DNA of 64,000 nt, from NCBI GenBank assembly GCA_949752745.1, contig OX457027.1, positions 81,833,214 through 81,897,213 on the forward strand. Direction: 5' to 3'. The DNA comes from Protula sp. h YS-2021. Taxonomy: Eukaryota; Annelida; Polychaeta; Sabellida; Serpulidae. The notes under the pieces are model-generated. The model saw nothing but the letters and a program-made list of their open reading frames with translations. It was not told where the DNA came from and made no database searches. Made by a program: the position numbers and the translations under genes. Below are positions 24,540 through 36,924 of this stretch, one piece after another (position 1 is the first letter of the stretch; each line of letters starts with the position of its first letter).

Positions 24540-26311
24540 CAGGAGAACTGAGTGTCAAGCAAACTGTGAAAAGTATTTCAAACATCTAGATTTGGCATAC
24601 TAAAAATAGCATTCATACTTATGGAAACAGTGAGTGAGAAGAATGGTATATAGCTCTTGCGGCACACACATTCATGTTCACAAAAAGGAGCGATAAAAAT
24701 ATAGGAATACATTGTTTTAGCTTGGAGCAGGGTCAAATGCCTCCAGATGGCCATCAGAACTGAACGCACGGCATATGAGAAATGAGAACTAAATGATCGG
24801 GACATGCAGATAACCATAGTCCCGTGATTTAACCAACGGCACTTGTCCTCAGATCCGTGAAGTTGGAAGTCAAAATATATGGGCAACATCGATAGTTATA
24901 TTCGATGTGTTATAAATGGTCCCGTGTAGACAAAAATGAAGATTTGCACTTTGTGTTGGTTTGCGGGTTGCCAGCTTCAAGGAACCACGAACACAAAGCA
25001 ATGTGCTTGCCCGAACTTTAGGGAAGGACCCATCGGATGCTGCTCTGGTCATCGGCTAAACTCGGACCTAGTGTGAGAAGAGATGGCCAAGTATTGGATG
25101 GTCTATTGTAGGAGGAGATGGCCAAGTTTACTATGGTCTAGCATAGGAATAGATAACCGAGTAGACGCTGCTAAACAAGCATACAAAACTGCTTATTTCT
25201 CAATATTGGAAAATAGAATGGAAATTTAACAGTGTTCTTTTATATTTAACTTCCAATTAAACAAAATATTTTCCCGCACTAGACCATATACAGATATCAA
25301 AATTATATCAGGCTAATTGCGTAGGCAAACAACGAGGTACATTTACAATTATTTTTTAAAATTCTTACCACGAAACAGGTGTTGCATATTTGTGGCACAG
25401 AGCTCAAAGATAAAGCAGTCCTCTGTTTGATCCAGAATTCCATGGCGATATAAATTATCAGGAAAAAGAGCTTAGGCGGTCAGCTATACTGGCGAAACTC
25501 GCCAAAGGTGTGGGAACTGACAATGCAAAAAATGAGTCTGCTACTGAGTCTGAACTCTAAGGTTTCGAACAGCTCCCAGAAATTGCGTACAGAAATAGTA
25601 AGAAAAATTCGGAGTACAACATGGTGAAAATTATTCCCTATGTTAATGAAATTTAAAACTAAAATTTAAAACTATAAATAATGGTTGTCTTCCGATAACT
25701 AACTTTTTACTCTCAGCTGAACCAGTGTGAACAGGCCTTCATTTATATACTACCAAGTGAACCACATCCCTCGCCCTTCCCTTGTCCTTGGGATATAAAG
25801 CAATATACAGAACACCGATGCAACTTTTTTCTGTACTTTTGGAAATTGTAAATTATTTGTTATTGTAAATTATATGTGTTTAAGGCCACCTCTTGCATGG
25901 CATTATAAAGCAGTACCATTTTGTCACCCTTACGTGGTAAAGGAAGGGGTAAAGTTTAAGACTGCCACAGCAATAACACATTATTATAGAAAAGACTGAT
26001 TGATAAAAGTTGATGTTGAACAGATTCTGTTGAACTATCATAATTTACTGGCTGTTTAGCCGTAAACACAAATATATGCAAATATAAAAGCATTTACAAG
26101 GGCGGGAAAAGCAAAACGTCAGTGCATATTTGTCTGCATTTAAAAGCAATGCAATAAATTCAAGTGATGGATATTGCAAAATAGCAGGCAACGCCGAAGA
26201 AGTTTACTTCTGGAAAATATTTGACTTGCCATATCAATATTCGACATAACCGATACGACAAAGACATTGAGAGACGGTCTGGAATCCAAACTTACTATGC
26301 ATCAACAATAT

Positions 26312-26390
26312 TGGGTAACGGCTAGCTCAGTTGCTGATAGAGTTTATCGGTCAATCCAATGGGCCCGATGTCGAGTTCGGCTTGGAACTG
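26312..26390 (+). mobile_element. tRNA-derived SINE head (copy B)
   Basis: Homologue of the segment at 10193. The A-box CTAGCTCAGTTG (26322-26333) is kept, while the B-box has decayed to TGTCGAGTTCGGC. The flanks (GACATTGAGAGAC before, TTTTGACTCGTTTGCA after) also match copy A. Confidence 0.6.
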
Positions 26391-26689
26391 TAAGCAGGAT
26401 GTCGACTTTTGACTCGTTTGCATTGGTAAGCGAATTTTCTGGTATTAAAAGTAATACCAGTCGGGTATTGCAATCATCCTTTCAATAATTCATATTGGAA
26501 TTAAATATTGCTGCAATATTTTCCTCAAGTGTTCAAGTCTGGCGGTTTTATGTTGCGAAGTGAAATATGGGCTGTACTGAGATGTGGCAACATTGTCAAC
26601 ATTGCTGATTGCTAACATGTTGGCAATTTTTAAATGTTTATGGAATTACATAAACATTATTCAGTCTGTTTGTAATAGATTGATTGGTA

Positions 26690-26845
26690 CCGATCATAGA
26701 TTGGCGTTTAATTAAAGACAACGTTGTGTGGATACTGGACAAGCAACATTGTTTGACGTTGGCTTTGGTTGCAACCAAAATTCCACTTTCTCTGACGTTC
26801 AATCAAAATCTTTGGTGCAACGTCTAATAGGCATCAGGTATTGTA
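26690..26845. repeat. AACGTC/GACGTT-rich repeat, copy B
   Basis: The GACGTTGGCTTTGGTTGCAACC region parallels 10540-10700. It is followed by a run of 17 G at about 26866. Confidence 0.5.
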
Positions 26846-27333
26846 AAGAGTAGAATAATTGACGCGGGGGGGGGGGGGGGGGCACGATATAGATATCGGA
26901 AGGCATAACCAAACAACAACCGGGCTAGGCTTTCACTAAGTTGCGATGGAAACCATGACAGGTCGCTTCTAAAATTGGCACAGTTATGGTCATCAAATAT
27001 GCGGATTAAGTATGTTCTTTCTTGCCTACTTTGCTCAGAAGTTTCACAAAAACTGACTATCCTGCTTTTCCGGAGTGAGCCAAAGGTGGTGGTATTTTGA
27101 CTTAGGGGTGTCTCCAATACCTTATCATTACCACTGTCTAGATAGCGAGTCTAGATTAGTGCCTTCAGCCAAACATATAAAACGTCTATACAATGTCGAC
27201 GTAAATACAGCGTTAGAAAGTAATTTTCACTTTCATTGGCAACCTTTTTGCAATAAAAAATTGATGTCTGTCCAATGTTGGCATTTAGATGCTGTTTCGA
27301 CTTTGATAATCAACCAAAATCCATCACTCACCT

Positions 27334-27523
27334 GGAGTGGTATTCTGCTCTGTCCTTATTTTTAAGGATGTACTTATTCTTGAGATTAGATGGTTCGTCC
27401 TTAATTTTTATCCTAATTTTTAAAAGACTGTTAAGTTTGAGGATAGAGCAGAATAATTTTTTTACCCTTATTTTTAAAAATAACGACATCCTTAAACATA
27501 AGGACAGAGCAGAATACCACTCC
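27334..27523. mobile_element. 190-bp MITE with perfect 25-bp terminal inverted repeats
   Basis: The left end GGAGTGGTATTCTGCTCTGT (continuing CCTTA) and the right end, its exact reverse complement, bound a 190-bp AT-rich body. The body holds further partial copies of the end sequence (GGATAGAGCAGAATA, TCCTTATTTTTAA). It is absent from copy A of the segmental duplication, so it inserted afterwards. Target-site duplication is not evident. Confidence 0.85.
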
Positions 27524-29003
27524 TGATGGCGGTTGCGTCTATCTATCTGAAATTGTTACCCTAGCTTCAAAGCTTCAAGACAAATATTTCATTTCATACA
27601 GTGCACCATATCTGTCGTCTACTATCGGAAATATACATAAAATTGGCATGTTACATATCTAACGTGTCTGGTTGATCTAAGCATCGGGTACATCTATCAG
27701 CAAATCAGCCAATTACATTTCACCTGCCCCACCTTCACGAACTTACATAAGTCAAGGCTTTATGATCTGATGTTTTGACAGTATTGACCTAATTTTTGGT
27801 TCTTCTTCATACATGCGCACTAATTATAGGTAAACTTTATTAGTTGTAGCATGGCCTTAAATTATATTTTATCTTTTTATTTAAAAAAATGACTAATAGA
27901 GGCGCATCTGAGGCGGTGATATTTGTGAATTGATTTCTGGACACAATGTCAGCTAGATAAAATTAGAAAAAATAACGGTTTGCTTTGATGGCATTAAACA
28001 ACGTACACAATTTATATTTTGAGGTGAATTTTTCAAGGTTTTATTTCTTAGCCCGAGAACTTAGTTTTGTTACTTCAGCAAACTGTTTGAGGAAATCTGC
28101 TATAAACTGTGAAAATGAACCTCGTTATGATTGTGTACTATTAACTGTAATTAGAAGCTATGTAGCTCAGATAGTCAGATCTCAAGGGATTGTATCTATT
28201 TTTATTTGAAACAAAACATGTTAAGCTTTTAAAATGAACAGAATTTTTCACCTTTATTTTTTTCAACAAATCTCGTTTGAACTCTGTCTATGAGTGCTAA
28301 ATTTGTAAACGTTTATTTTAGGAAGCAAACTAGGTGTCTTTGAATGTTATATGAGGTTAATTTCTGTAACTGTTCGTGTCCTCAAAGATTCAGCTTGTGA
28401 AAGCAAAAATCTTGGCACTAATAGAACCTTTATGATCCCATTAATGTAGCAAATCCTACATTAATCCAGGCTACGTTTTGCTTATGTGCACCAAAAATCG
28501 TGTCTTCCATCTGTAGCGGTGGTTTTAGTTGCTGAGGTAGCTTCATTTTGAAACTTAAATGTTATGATTGAAGTTACAAAATAACTCCTCATTTAATTTC
28601 GATTATAACACAGACTGAGTGACAATTCAGTTCGAGATAAAATAGTCTACGTTTTAGACAAAAGGAATTTACTACCTGTCTAACTGAAGTAGAATGATTA
28701 ATCGAGACTTGGTTCCAGAACTCAATACAAAGCTCACCAGTACGTTAGTGTTTTCCTATATTATAACGATGTAAAATGCATCCTGCGACGCTAATACAGT
28801 ACTGTATAGCCATGGAGGTTTTAAGTATATAAAGAAATGCTCTTGTATTATTCCCTTGTTCTTCAATAGTCATAAAGACACAGGAGTCATACTCTCTCTA
28901 AGTAATCTCGCAGTAAATATTTTAAAGTTTTCTTTCGCGTTACACGCATGAATTATGTAAATTTAACATATTTATTGACACTCAAGCACATGATTTGTTT
29001 TAG
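27524..29003. other. Upstream region of GAL3ST-like gene 2, no other gene seen
   Basis: The last ~540 bp are conserved with the upstream region of gene 1 and end at a splice acceptor (TTGTTTTAG, 28995-29003). An upstream exon may exist, but its boundaries cannot be fixed from sequence alone. Confidence 0.45.
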
Positions 29004-30410
29004 AATAAAACATTGGTACGGATGCTCATAGGAATGATCACCCTGTTAGCTGTGGCCAACCGGATACTTGTGCTACATGACAAAAATGACAAGATTGCTC
29101 AACAAAGGAATACAGCTGGCGATATCAATGAGCAATATGCAAAAATCTTTGATTTTGGAAAAATTTCCACGCCTCCAGATTGGCATGTGTATTACCTGAA
29201 AGTTCATAAAACAGGAAGCAACACATTCGCTTCGATGTTAGACCGTGCTATTATGAAATACGGCTTAATACATGCAGCTTTCAACCCTGTCGATCCCTAC
29301 CCAACAAGGCAAATGTCAAACTATTTATTACCACATCCATCAGGATTAAATAGCTCAGGACAGAAAAACAAGATAGAACAATCACCACGTGACATCATGC
29401 ATGTACATAGCGTATTCGTGGAATCGGAAATACGAAAATTTATGCACGCTGATACAAAGTTCATTGCGACATGTCGTCATCCGATGAATCACCTGAAATC
29501 ATCATTTTATTACTACAATTTAGAGGAGAAATTTAACTTATCTCACGTTGATGATCCCTTGGACTTATTTTTATCGAATATGACTAAATATGAAAAAACA
29601 TTTCGACGTTTTATCACCAGTAATCGTGTGCACAACGAAACTATAGAGAACTTCTCCTATACAAAAAACAGAATGGCGTATGACTTTGGTTTTGAACTAA
29701 AGAAAAAAGAAAACAAAATGTATGTAAAATCTTATTTGAAATATCTGAAAGATAAATTCACCAGTGTTATAATTACCGAGAAATACGAGGCCTCATTACT
29801 GCTGTTAAGAGAAAAAATGTCATGGACTTATAAAGATATCATATATCTCCCTCTCCGGGTGTCAACAAAAGCTGTCACTTCTAATTCAGGAAGGCAGCAA
29901 TATTCAAGGTACAGAACTGCTCATAAAAAGTGGTCTGATTTAGATTATAAAATTTATGACATGTTTCTGGATGAGCATGAAAGAAAGGTTAATGAATTGG
30001 GCAATGATTTCATGCGGGAGCTTCAACATTTTAGAGAACTGCTGGAAAAAATTCGCTTGTTTTGTTTTGACATTTGTGTCCAGATGCATCATACGCAAGA
30101 ATCCAAAAGGAATCTTTTTGTACGTAGACTACAGGAACTATTTATATCCATAGAGTCGTGTGAGTTCCATTCAGAATTTTCCGTAAGTGGTTCTGATTGC
30201 ATATTGTTGATGTTGAGTGCTAAGATCTGGAAACCTGCAGTAGCTACGCATGCATATAAAAATCTTTGCTCTGCATCTGCAGAAGTCCGTAAACAATTTA
30301 AAGTCTATTCCTCCTTTTGCCCTAAGAAAAACAATAAATTTCTTTATAATTTACCCATGAAGATATTTAGTGATCTTAGTAAAAATCAATTTTTATTTCA
30401 GTGCACATAA
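29004..30410 (+). CDS. Galactose-3-O-sulfotransferase-like protein, gene 2 (terminal exon)
   Basis: Paralogue of the gene at 13964, also predicted to be a PAPS-dependent galactose 3-O-sulfotransferase of the Golgi. The exon starts after TTGTTTTAG with AATAAAACATT and encodes 468 residues; the first ATG inside it is at 29022. A hydrophobic anchor (MLIGMITLLAVANRILVL) comes first. The PAPS loop KVHKTGSNT has Asn where gene 1 has Thr. CRHPMNHLKSSF is kept as the 3'-phosphate site, and NRMAYDFGFE, VIITEKYEASLLLL and KKWSDLDYKIYDMF follow. Compared with gene 1 there is an insertion of about eight residues near NRVHNETI. The C-terminal extension, ending FLFQCT, is shared. The frame has no stop or shift over more than 1.4 kb, while the flanks have diverged strongly, which points to selection on both copies. 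Confidence 0.88.
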   Translation, partial: NKTLVRMLIGMITLLAVANRILVLHDKNDKIAQQRNTAGDINEQYAKIFDFGKISTPPDWHVYYLKVHKTGSNTFASMLDRAIMKYGLIHAAFNPVDPYPTRQMSNYLLPHPSGLNSSGQKNKIEQSPRDIMHVHSVFVESEIRKFMHADTKFIATCRHPMNHLKSSFYYYNLEEKFNLSHVDDPLDLFLSNMTKYEKTFRRFITSNRVHNETIENFSYTKNRMAYDFGFELKKKENKMYVKSYLKYLKDKFTSVIITEKYEASLLLLREKMSWTYKDIIYLPLRVSTKAVTSNSGRQQYSRYRTAHKKWSDLDYKIYDMFLDEHERKVNELGNDFMRELQHFRELLEKIRLFCFDICVQMHHTQESKRNLFVRRLQELFISIESCEFHSEFSVSGSDCILLMLSAKIWKPAVATHAYKNLCSASAEVRKQFKVYSSFCPKKNNKFLYNLPMKIFSDLSKNQFLFQCT

Positions 30411-31262
30411 TGCAATACAAACAGATTTGATTAAACTTTGAACAAAGATTTTTGGAGTAAAATATGAACACAGACATAATTTTTGCACACATATCATCAT
30501 ATTGTCATCTTGCAAACAAGAAGCTTTGGGTAACAGCATCACAAAAACATGAAAAACAGAATGATGAAATGATCTTGGTTGACACAGTTGCCTTTTGAAG
30601 TCGGTTCGGACTGAGAACTGCCAGTTATGTTTTATATAATAACTACTGATTAATATGATTGTATCAAGTAAAGTGGTACTCATATTTTCCAACCGATCAG
30701 AATTTCGATGCTACTGTATCATTTGTTCAGAGATGCTATTAAAATGTAGAAAATTCAGTAGAAAAAAAAACGGTTAGCTGTAGTTTATAATATATCTTAA
30801 AACAGGCAATTTACCAATCCGATTAATCTGTCCCTTCCCATCCCCTTTCCTTCTCTTAAGCCTTTTATTTACGTTCAATAGTTTAGGTAAAACTAAAAAC
30901 TAAAAGTTATGGTGGTGTTGATATTGGTATTGGTAATCATTTGAAAGGGTTATGTTAGCAAACTGCTTATTGAACTGTGCTATGAATTCAATGATACAAT
31001 CAAGTTGTAATTGTATATGTTATCCATTTTTTATTCCCCAGATGTAGAATCTGTTTTTTTTTGTTTAAAAAAAATTACTATTACTGCATTTATAACGCAC
31101 TTAATAAAAAAGTCTAAGTGCTGACAATAATACATTAATTCAAAGATGATAAATGATAACTTGACACTAAAACACATACTAAGAATAAAATTAGCAATTA
31201 TATGCACGTTAAACAGATATGTTTTAAGGAACCTTTTAAAAACAGATTCACTAGAACATGAC
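30411..31262. other. Non-coding stretch, no gene seen
   Basis: 3' flank of the second sulfotransferase gene, then AT-rich DNA without a recognisable exon. Confidence 0.5.
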
Positions 31263-31562
31263 CTAATATCCTAAAGGAAGTGTAATCCAAAAAAAATACA
31301 GAATCGTTCTTAAAAGCTCGTAAACCATATTTGGCCTATGTTCTTTTAACATGAATTGACTAGGAGATCTATGTAAACGTGTAGACTCTACAAATGAAAC
31401 CATATCACCTATATAGACTGGTGCTTTACCATAAAGCCCATTAAATGTATGCACTAAAATTCTAAAGACTATTAGCTGTTCGAAAGGTAGCCAATACAGA
31501 GGTCGAGAAACGTTGAATGAGATAGAGAGATACAGAATGATACGATGCATGTTCTGCAGCAA
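31263..31562 (-). pseudogene. LINE ORF2 C-terminal remnant
   Basis: The minus-strand frame of 99 codons contains LYWLPFEQLIVFRILVHTF, then a GKAPVYIGDMV block and a STRLHRS block. This is the order found at the C-terminus of CR1/Jockey-type LINE reverse transcriptases (LHWLP...RI.FK, then G.AP.YL, then R.LRS). No upstream reverse transcriptase domain remains, so it is a 5'-truncated relic. A (TCTA)n tract lies immediately beyond its upstream end. Confidence 0.55.
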
Positions 31563-31574
31563 TGAGAGTCAAAC

Positions 31575-31576
31575 TC

Positions 31577-31635
<59 letters not shown>

Positions 31636-31636
31636 G
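31575..31636. repeat. (TCTA)n microsatellite
   Basis: About 15 TCTA/CTAT units followed by impure TCTG/TCTA units to about 31670. Confidence 0.97.
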
Positions 31637-31670
31637 CATGTCTGTCTGTCTATATCTTTATCTGTCTATC

Positions 31671-32404
31671 CCCATATAATAAGTCTACAGTCAATAAACT
31701 TGAATAATTCATTATATATCTGATACCAAATTTAAATTTTGACACCTTTCTTTTCTGCCTATATGATAATTAATATATATTAAGTTCATGTTGCTTGTTT
31801 TGCCTCTACTGTGGTGAAAATCGTAAAAGTAAAAATACAGAATGTTAAAAATATATGGTATTCTCAATTTCGTAAAAAATGGCCAAAACGTTTTGTTAGT
31901 AAAATTATTCAAGTCAGTGCTTAGAAAAGTGATAGAATATACTACTACAGATGTATTAGGTTTAATTTAGACTTTCGTTCATCTTGATTATCAGATTTAT
32001 TCTATGCCAAATAATAATTCAACACAAAATGTTTCGACTTATTTCAAAGCAGTGTAAAAAGCGACAATATGATATCAGAATGTTGCCTTACAGATTCCCG
32101 CATGGATAGTGGTACACTTTTAGATGGGTCTAACTTAAACATCGCCCAACCCATAGAAAAAAGTTTCTCTCTGTGGGGCGTATAGTCCCGGCCTAGAGAT
32201 TTGCTAACCAGAACGAGTAAGGCCTAGTTCCGCACTCCTATAATTTTGTTTCTATGATACCAATTACATCTAGATTAAGTACGGATGATATGGATGACAT
32301 GACAAAAAAGGGAGAAAGCAAATCACGGTTTTAATCTTAAAGAGCGTTTTAAAAAATAAAATTCTGATTATCTTGCCAAACCCCTAATTCTATGGAATAT
32401 ATCA
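31671..32404. other. Non-coding stretch, no gene seen
   Basis: AT-rich sequence; nothing recognised. Ends in a short (CA)n run (about 32405-32424). Confidence 0.5.
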
Positions 32405-32538
32405 ACACACACACACACACACACGCACACATCCCCACTCCTACTTCCAACCACCCACACATCACTTTTAACCTTGGGCAACATACAGAAACGCCATTTT
32501 CACATTTATTAGGCAACTATTGGCATCAAGAATACTTT

Positions 32539-33186
32539 TTAACACTTGACAAGCTGTTAGCTTGCAAGGGTTATATGAATTTATGCGAGCAGCTGTTCCT
32601 CCTTTTTTTCTTCTTGACATTTTTCCCATTTTTTGTGTCTTCTTCTTCTCTGACACTATGTGCCCTAGGACCATGAAACTTGAAATTAATGAAGAACTTT
32701 ATCTGAACGTGTGCATGTCACTTTTTATTTTCGTCTTCGATTTCGGTTTCTTTGTTAAAACGCCATGTGAAGAGAGTGTATTTTCTGCAAGTAAATTCAC
32801 AGCATTTAACGTAAGCACAGAACACAACACAGTTGGTTAGCTTTGTGCGAGCTGTCACTCTGTAAACAGATAACACAGCGTATGCCTGATCAGTCACTCA
32901 AACCTTAAGTCAACAAAAGCAAACACTACTCGGCTTATAAAACTTATTCAAGCTTTGTTGTTTGCAAATATATTTAGCTGGTATTAAGTTATGAACCTAT
33001 GGAGTTTTATTTGTTTCGACAGTGGTCCGCTTTTTTAGAATATTATAAGCCACATACATGCTGTGCCATAAGCTCAGTGCATAGTTGTATAACACACTGT
33101 ATGCATGTTGTAAAATATTTATATTATTCAAGAAATAACCGATTGAAGGAAATAGTTTTGTGTTTTAATTTTTGTCAAGTGTCTAA
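32539..33186. mobile_element. MITE-like element, inverted and diverged copy of the 1.4-3.7 kb family
   Basis: Starts TTAACACTTGACAAG and ends TTGTCAAGTGTCTAA. It carries the same internal landmarks on the opposite strand (AGCTTGCAAGGGTTATATGAA, CGCCATGTGAAGAGAGTGTA, CTGATCAGTCACT). At 648 bp it is longer than the other copies because of an insertion of about 150 bp near 33000-33120. The plus-strand open frame at 32562-32840 corresponds to the minus-strand frame of the other copies. Confidence 0.75.
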
Positions 33187-33199
33187 CATTTCGCTAGCG

Positions 33200-33420
33200 A
33201 AATACATCTCTAGTTTATCTCTAAAATTCACTGACGATTTAATGACATCTAAAATTGATACTTAGAGATCAAACGTTCAATTTTGTATAGCAAAAATGAA
33301 ATATTTGATAGCAAAATTTCACTTTTGAGCTCCTTTTATTGATGTCAAGAATTTATTTAAGAACATTATTTCAGAATGAGACATTTAAAATGTGTATTTT
33401 GAACCTCTGCAAACTTCGTA
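33200..33420. repeat. AT-rich tract homologous (inverted) to part of 3690-4430
   Basis: On the minus strand it shares several 15-20 base phrases with 4005-4170. It adjoins the element on the opposite side from the arrangement at 3.7 kb, so the two loci are not simply collinear. Confidence 0.6.
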
Positions 33421-34263
33421 ATTACTTTTTCTTCACGAGACCAAAAAAGGGTAGCAACAGCCGGCATTCAGGCACGCTTTCCGTTTCCGGAATTCCCTCA
33501 CACTGACCCGATTTTAAAGATGTAATGACCCCGACATGGCACTCAGCAGGCAGAAAGGCAGTGAATTTTCGCCGAATGTGCCGTTAATTAATTCAAGTAA
33601 AGTGTTTTAATTTTCGAAGCTTCGTTTGCAAAAGGGTACATATTAGTAGAGTTTGCGAAAGCTTACCTCTCCCCCCCCCCGCCCCACCTCCCTTTAAGCT
33701 TTTTTGCTGGGCTGGTTTCCAGACATCTCCTCCAAGGCTATATGACGTAGGCGAATTAAATTGTGCACACATATATAGGGTGATAAAATCTCGTAACAAT
33801 CGCAATTTTACCTTGATTTTCAAGGTCAAGTTGAACTCATTTTCCGCTCTGTGGACCTATAAACGTTTCTACACAGGAATGTGCCTTGGTGCCCTTGACG
33901 CTCTCGGTCATGGCTAAGGTCAAAACCAGGTGTTGAGCATTATCTTGAAGAAAGAGGGCTTTTCAGCTCATTTTTGACACTTCAGGTCTAATAGGTGATA
34001 CGAGGTACCTCGATGACCTTGACCGTCTCGGTGTTGGTCATGGTCAAAAACCACAATCAAAATGAAAATGTTTATTACAGGTAGAGCGATTTTGTGCTCA
34101 TTTCGACCCTATAAGTCTAAAAGGCTTTACATTGAAATACTCGGTCATCAGAAAAACATAATTTTCTGTTGTGTTTTTTTTCAAATGGGTCATTCTGCCC
34201 CTTACCATGCCAATCTAAGTGAAACTTTTGAGAATATTTTAAAAATCCAAAAGTTAAAATAAT
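33421..34263. other. Non-coding stretch with repeated AAGGTCAA words
   Basis: Two diverged copies of a CCTTGACCGTCTCGGTGTTG / GCCCTTGACGCTCTCGG phrase, each followed by GGTCA...GGTCAAAA, occur near 33893-33930 and 34015-34050. A C-run lies at 33670. No gene is supported. Confidence 0.5.
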
Positions 34264-35873
34264 GTCTTTATCGACAGCTCAGTCATCTTCATTTCAGTTG
34301 AATCTTAGTCCTTAGAAACACACTATAGTGAAAGTGTATAATCTGGTGAGGATAAAACAATAATTCGTTGATGTGTAATATTTATTTAGGAAAGTTGCTT
34401 ATTACAGCGAGATAGTGATGAGATCATATATTTGATGACCAATAACAACAGCCGAAAAATCGCCCGCGTACCAGAGGGAGACCCAGGTCAAGGATGGGAC
34501 TTTATCCGTGGGATAAGGAGACTGGGAGGGGGATACTTGTCTTGACTAGCATTCATGATCTGATCGAAAATCTGTATTTTTTCTGGGGGGGGTGGAGGTT
34601 AATTTACTGTGAAATTCATATTAATTTCGTGAAACTGTTGAATTTAAATACCATTAAAATATGCTGGAACTAATGGAACATCTTACTTGATTCTTTCTTC
34701 TGAAGTTCATTCTTAGAAGAGCTGTTGAAACCTGTTCAAGATAAAATAAGCAGCTTCACAAACAAGCTTAGTTATTTAAAACGTGCATTTAAATACATAC
34801 ATGGTATAAAATATACCGAAGTTTAATATTTTGCTATTTTTTCAGTACGATAATTTGCTCCCATGCATATACATAATTCATGACGTTTTTAACCGACCCC
34901 TTAACGGACAAGTGCCAAGTTTGAAGTATCGTTTTTGATCTAAATTGCACTAAATTATTTACGAATACAACCGTGGTTTCAACGCATGGGTGACTGTAAT
35001 TATAGAGAGATGGAGAGGCACTTTATATTGAAAATGTGTCCTTGTATTCTTGGTCATTCATTCAGATGAACGAGGGGCGTAGTTACGAAAGATTCCCCCA
35101 ATTGTGTTGAAATGATTGGATACTAATTGAAAATTACTCTCTCCTCTTTCTTAACAAAACTGGCACTCTGTAACTAGCCTCAAACTCCCTATTCCCTGCT
35201 ATTTATTTATTTATCTATTTATTTATTTTTTAGAGCTGCATGGTAACACAAATTTAAACAAGAATCATGTTTCCAACTCCCTTGTTCGCATATTAAGTGC
35301 TTTATTTAGATTTGAATTAAAAATTTAGCTTAAGTTAAGATATAATATCCCTAATGAATTTGTCTACACATACTTTCTTTGAAATGAGCAAAACTAAGCA
35401 TCGCTTCATTTTTGGGTATCTGATTTAAGTTATCTGGCATTTGAAACTAGAACGTATAAAATAAATCCCAGTCACACTTTTTCAAAAAAGATTATAAACA
35501 TTTACTTATTTTTACTGAAAATAAATTTTACTTCTCGTAAAGATTTGACTTTTCATTTCAGAAGTCTTCTCAGACGTGAAATTTGAAAGGCTAACTCCTT
35601 GCAAAAGGTCTCAAATGCCGGGTGTTATATTCTCGTACATTCCCTCTCGTGTTATATGCCCCCCTCCACCACCGGCCTCTCATCTCAACCCAACTGCTTT
35701 CATACAACCTCATCCCCCATAGCTCCTACTGTTGGGTCAATCAATTAATTAATATTTGCGTTACGTATTTGTTACGTAGACGATGACGTTTAATGATAGT
35801 GATGTTTTTTTTTGTTCTGAAATAAAACTACATGACAAACAACCGACGTCTATTTTAGTTGAAAAAAAGGTTG
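34264..35873. other. Non-coding stretch before the 1051-bp array
   Basis: AT-rich sequence with a G-run at about 34586. I looked for a long terminal repeat or gag N-terminus belonging to the retrotransposon downstream and saw none. The last ~100 bp (GATGACGTTTAATG, CAACCGACGTC, GGTTGGATTTTGG) already resemble the GACGTC-type repeat that begins each array unit. Confidence 0.5.
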
Positions 35874-36924
35874 GATTTTGGTCGCAATGTCTTCACAACC
35901 ATATTCGGAATAAAATAAGGTTATAAAATGGGTAGAATTACGTCAAGACCTATTTCTCCAAAATTTCGAAGCGGCGTCGGTTTTCGACGTCATTTCGACG
36001 TTGCAAAAACGACCAAAAAGCGATGACTTTTATTATCGCTCACCGGAAATGGAAGTCATTTTTAAAAAGAGGAAGAAAAAACGTAATTTTTACATAAAAC
36101 TTTTAGAACGGTAGATTGTAAAAATTTACATGGAAAATGCTTTCGTATATATTTCACCACCAGCAGTTGAATGATTAATTATCTATTAATTATATAACTC
36201 CAGACTCTATTTTTGTAAGACGTGTCAAACACTTGTCGCTTCAAGGTGGTCGGTTCCAATTTCATATACAACTTAAAACTGACTTAATTCCGACCTCGGA
36301 TTTAGTGCGGAACCCGACGTCATTCTGACATTGAAAACGCGACGTCGATTCCATTTCATATACAACCAAAACAGGCACGTCAGTCCGACGTCGGAAACGT
36401 CGGGTCACGACGTCGATCCGACGTCATTCTGACGTCTTAATGTTTGCTGGGGAAGACTGGCTAAAAATGGATTCAGAGGTTTGAACGCTGTCTTTCTGTT
36501 TATTTATGCACTGAGACCTAGTGCTGAGGATATTCTTCGGATGTTCTCCCTTTCAGACGAAGATAAGAAAAAGTACGGTATTGTACGTGATAAATTCAAG
36601 GAACATTTCCTTTTGCGCCGGAATGTGATCTATGAAAGGGCAAAATTCAACCGCAGGACTCGGGGCGAGGGGGTTCAATAGAGACGTTTATGACTGATCT
36701 GTACTACCTGATCGAGACCTGTGACTACGCGATGAACTGTTGAGAGATAGAATCGTGGTAGGAATTCGTGATAAGACGTTAAGCGAATCACTACAGTTGG
36801 ATAAGAAACTCACACTCACAACTGCCCTAGCAAAGGTACGTTCCAAAGAGATGATCGTTAAGCAGTCTGCTTTGCTACACCAGCTCGACGTGCTCGGATG
36901 CCTTCAAGTACACGAATCGTGACA
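35874..36924 (+). repeat. Array unit 1 (class I)
   Basis: At unit offsets 46,129,154,158,220,257,361,413,1016 it reads G,T,C,T,C,A,T,A,C. The C at offset 1016 is shared only with unit 5. The gag fragment spans about 36452-36920, with open frames 36481-36681 and 36740-36922. Confidence 0.95.

Larger units (their letters stand above)
24540..30480. repeat. Segmental duplication, copy B (contains GAL3ST-like gene 2)
   Basis: Same order of landmarks as 8990-15420 (listed there). It starts near GAGAACTGAGTGTCAAGCA (24542), the counterpart of GAGAATTGAGTATCAAGCA at 8971. Offsets between paired landmarks range from about 15.1 to 16.2 kb, so insertions and deletions occurred after duplication. Confidence 0.8.

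Noticed and set aside
34264..35873. 5' long terminal repeat of the Gypsy element
   Set aside because: No TG...CA-bounded sequence recurring downstream of 51560 was found by eye.
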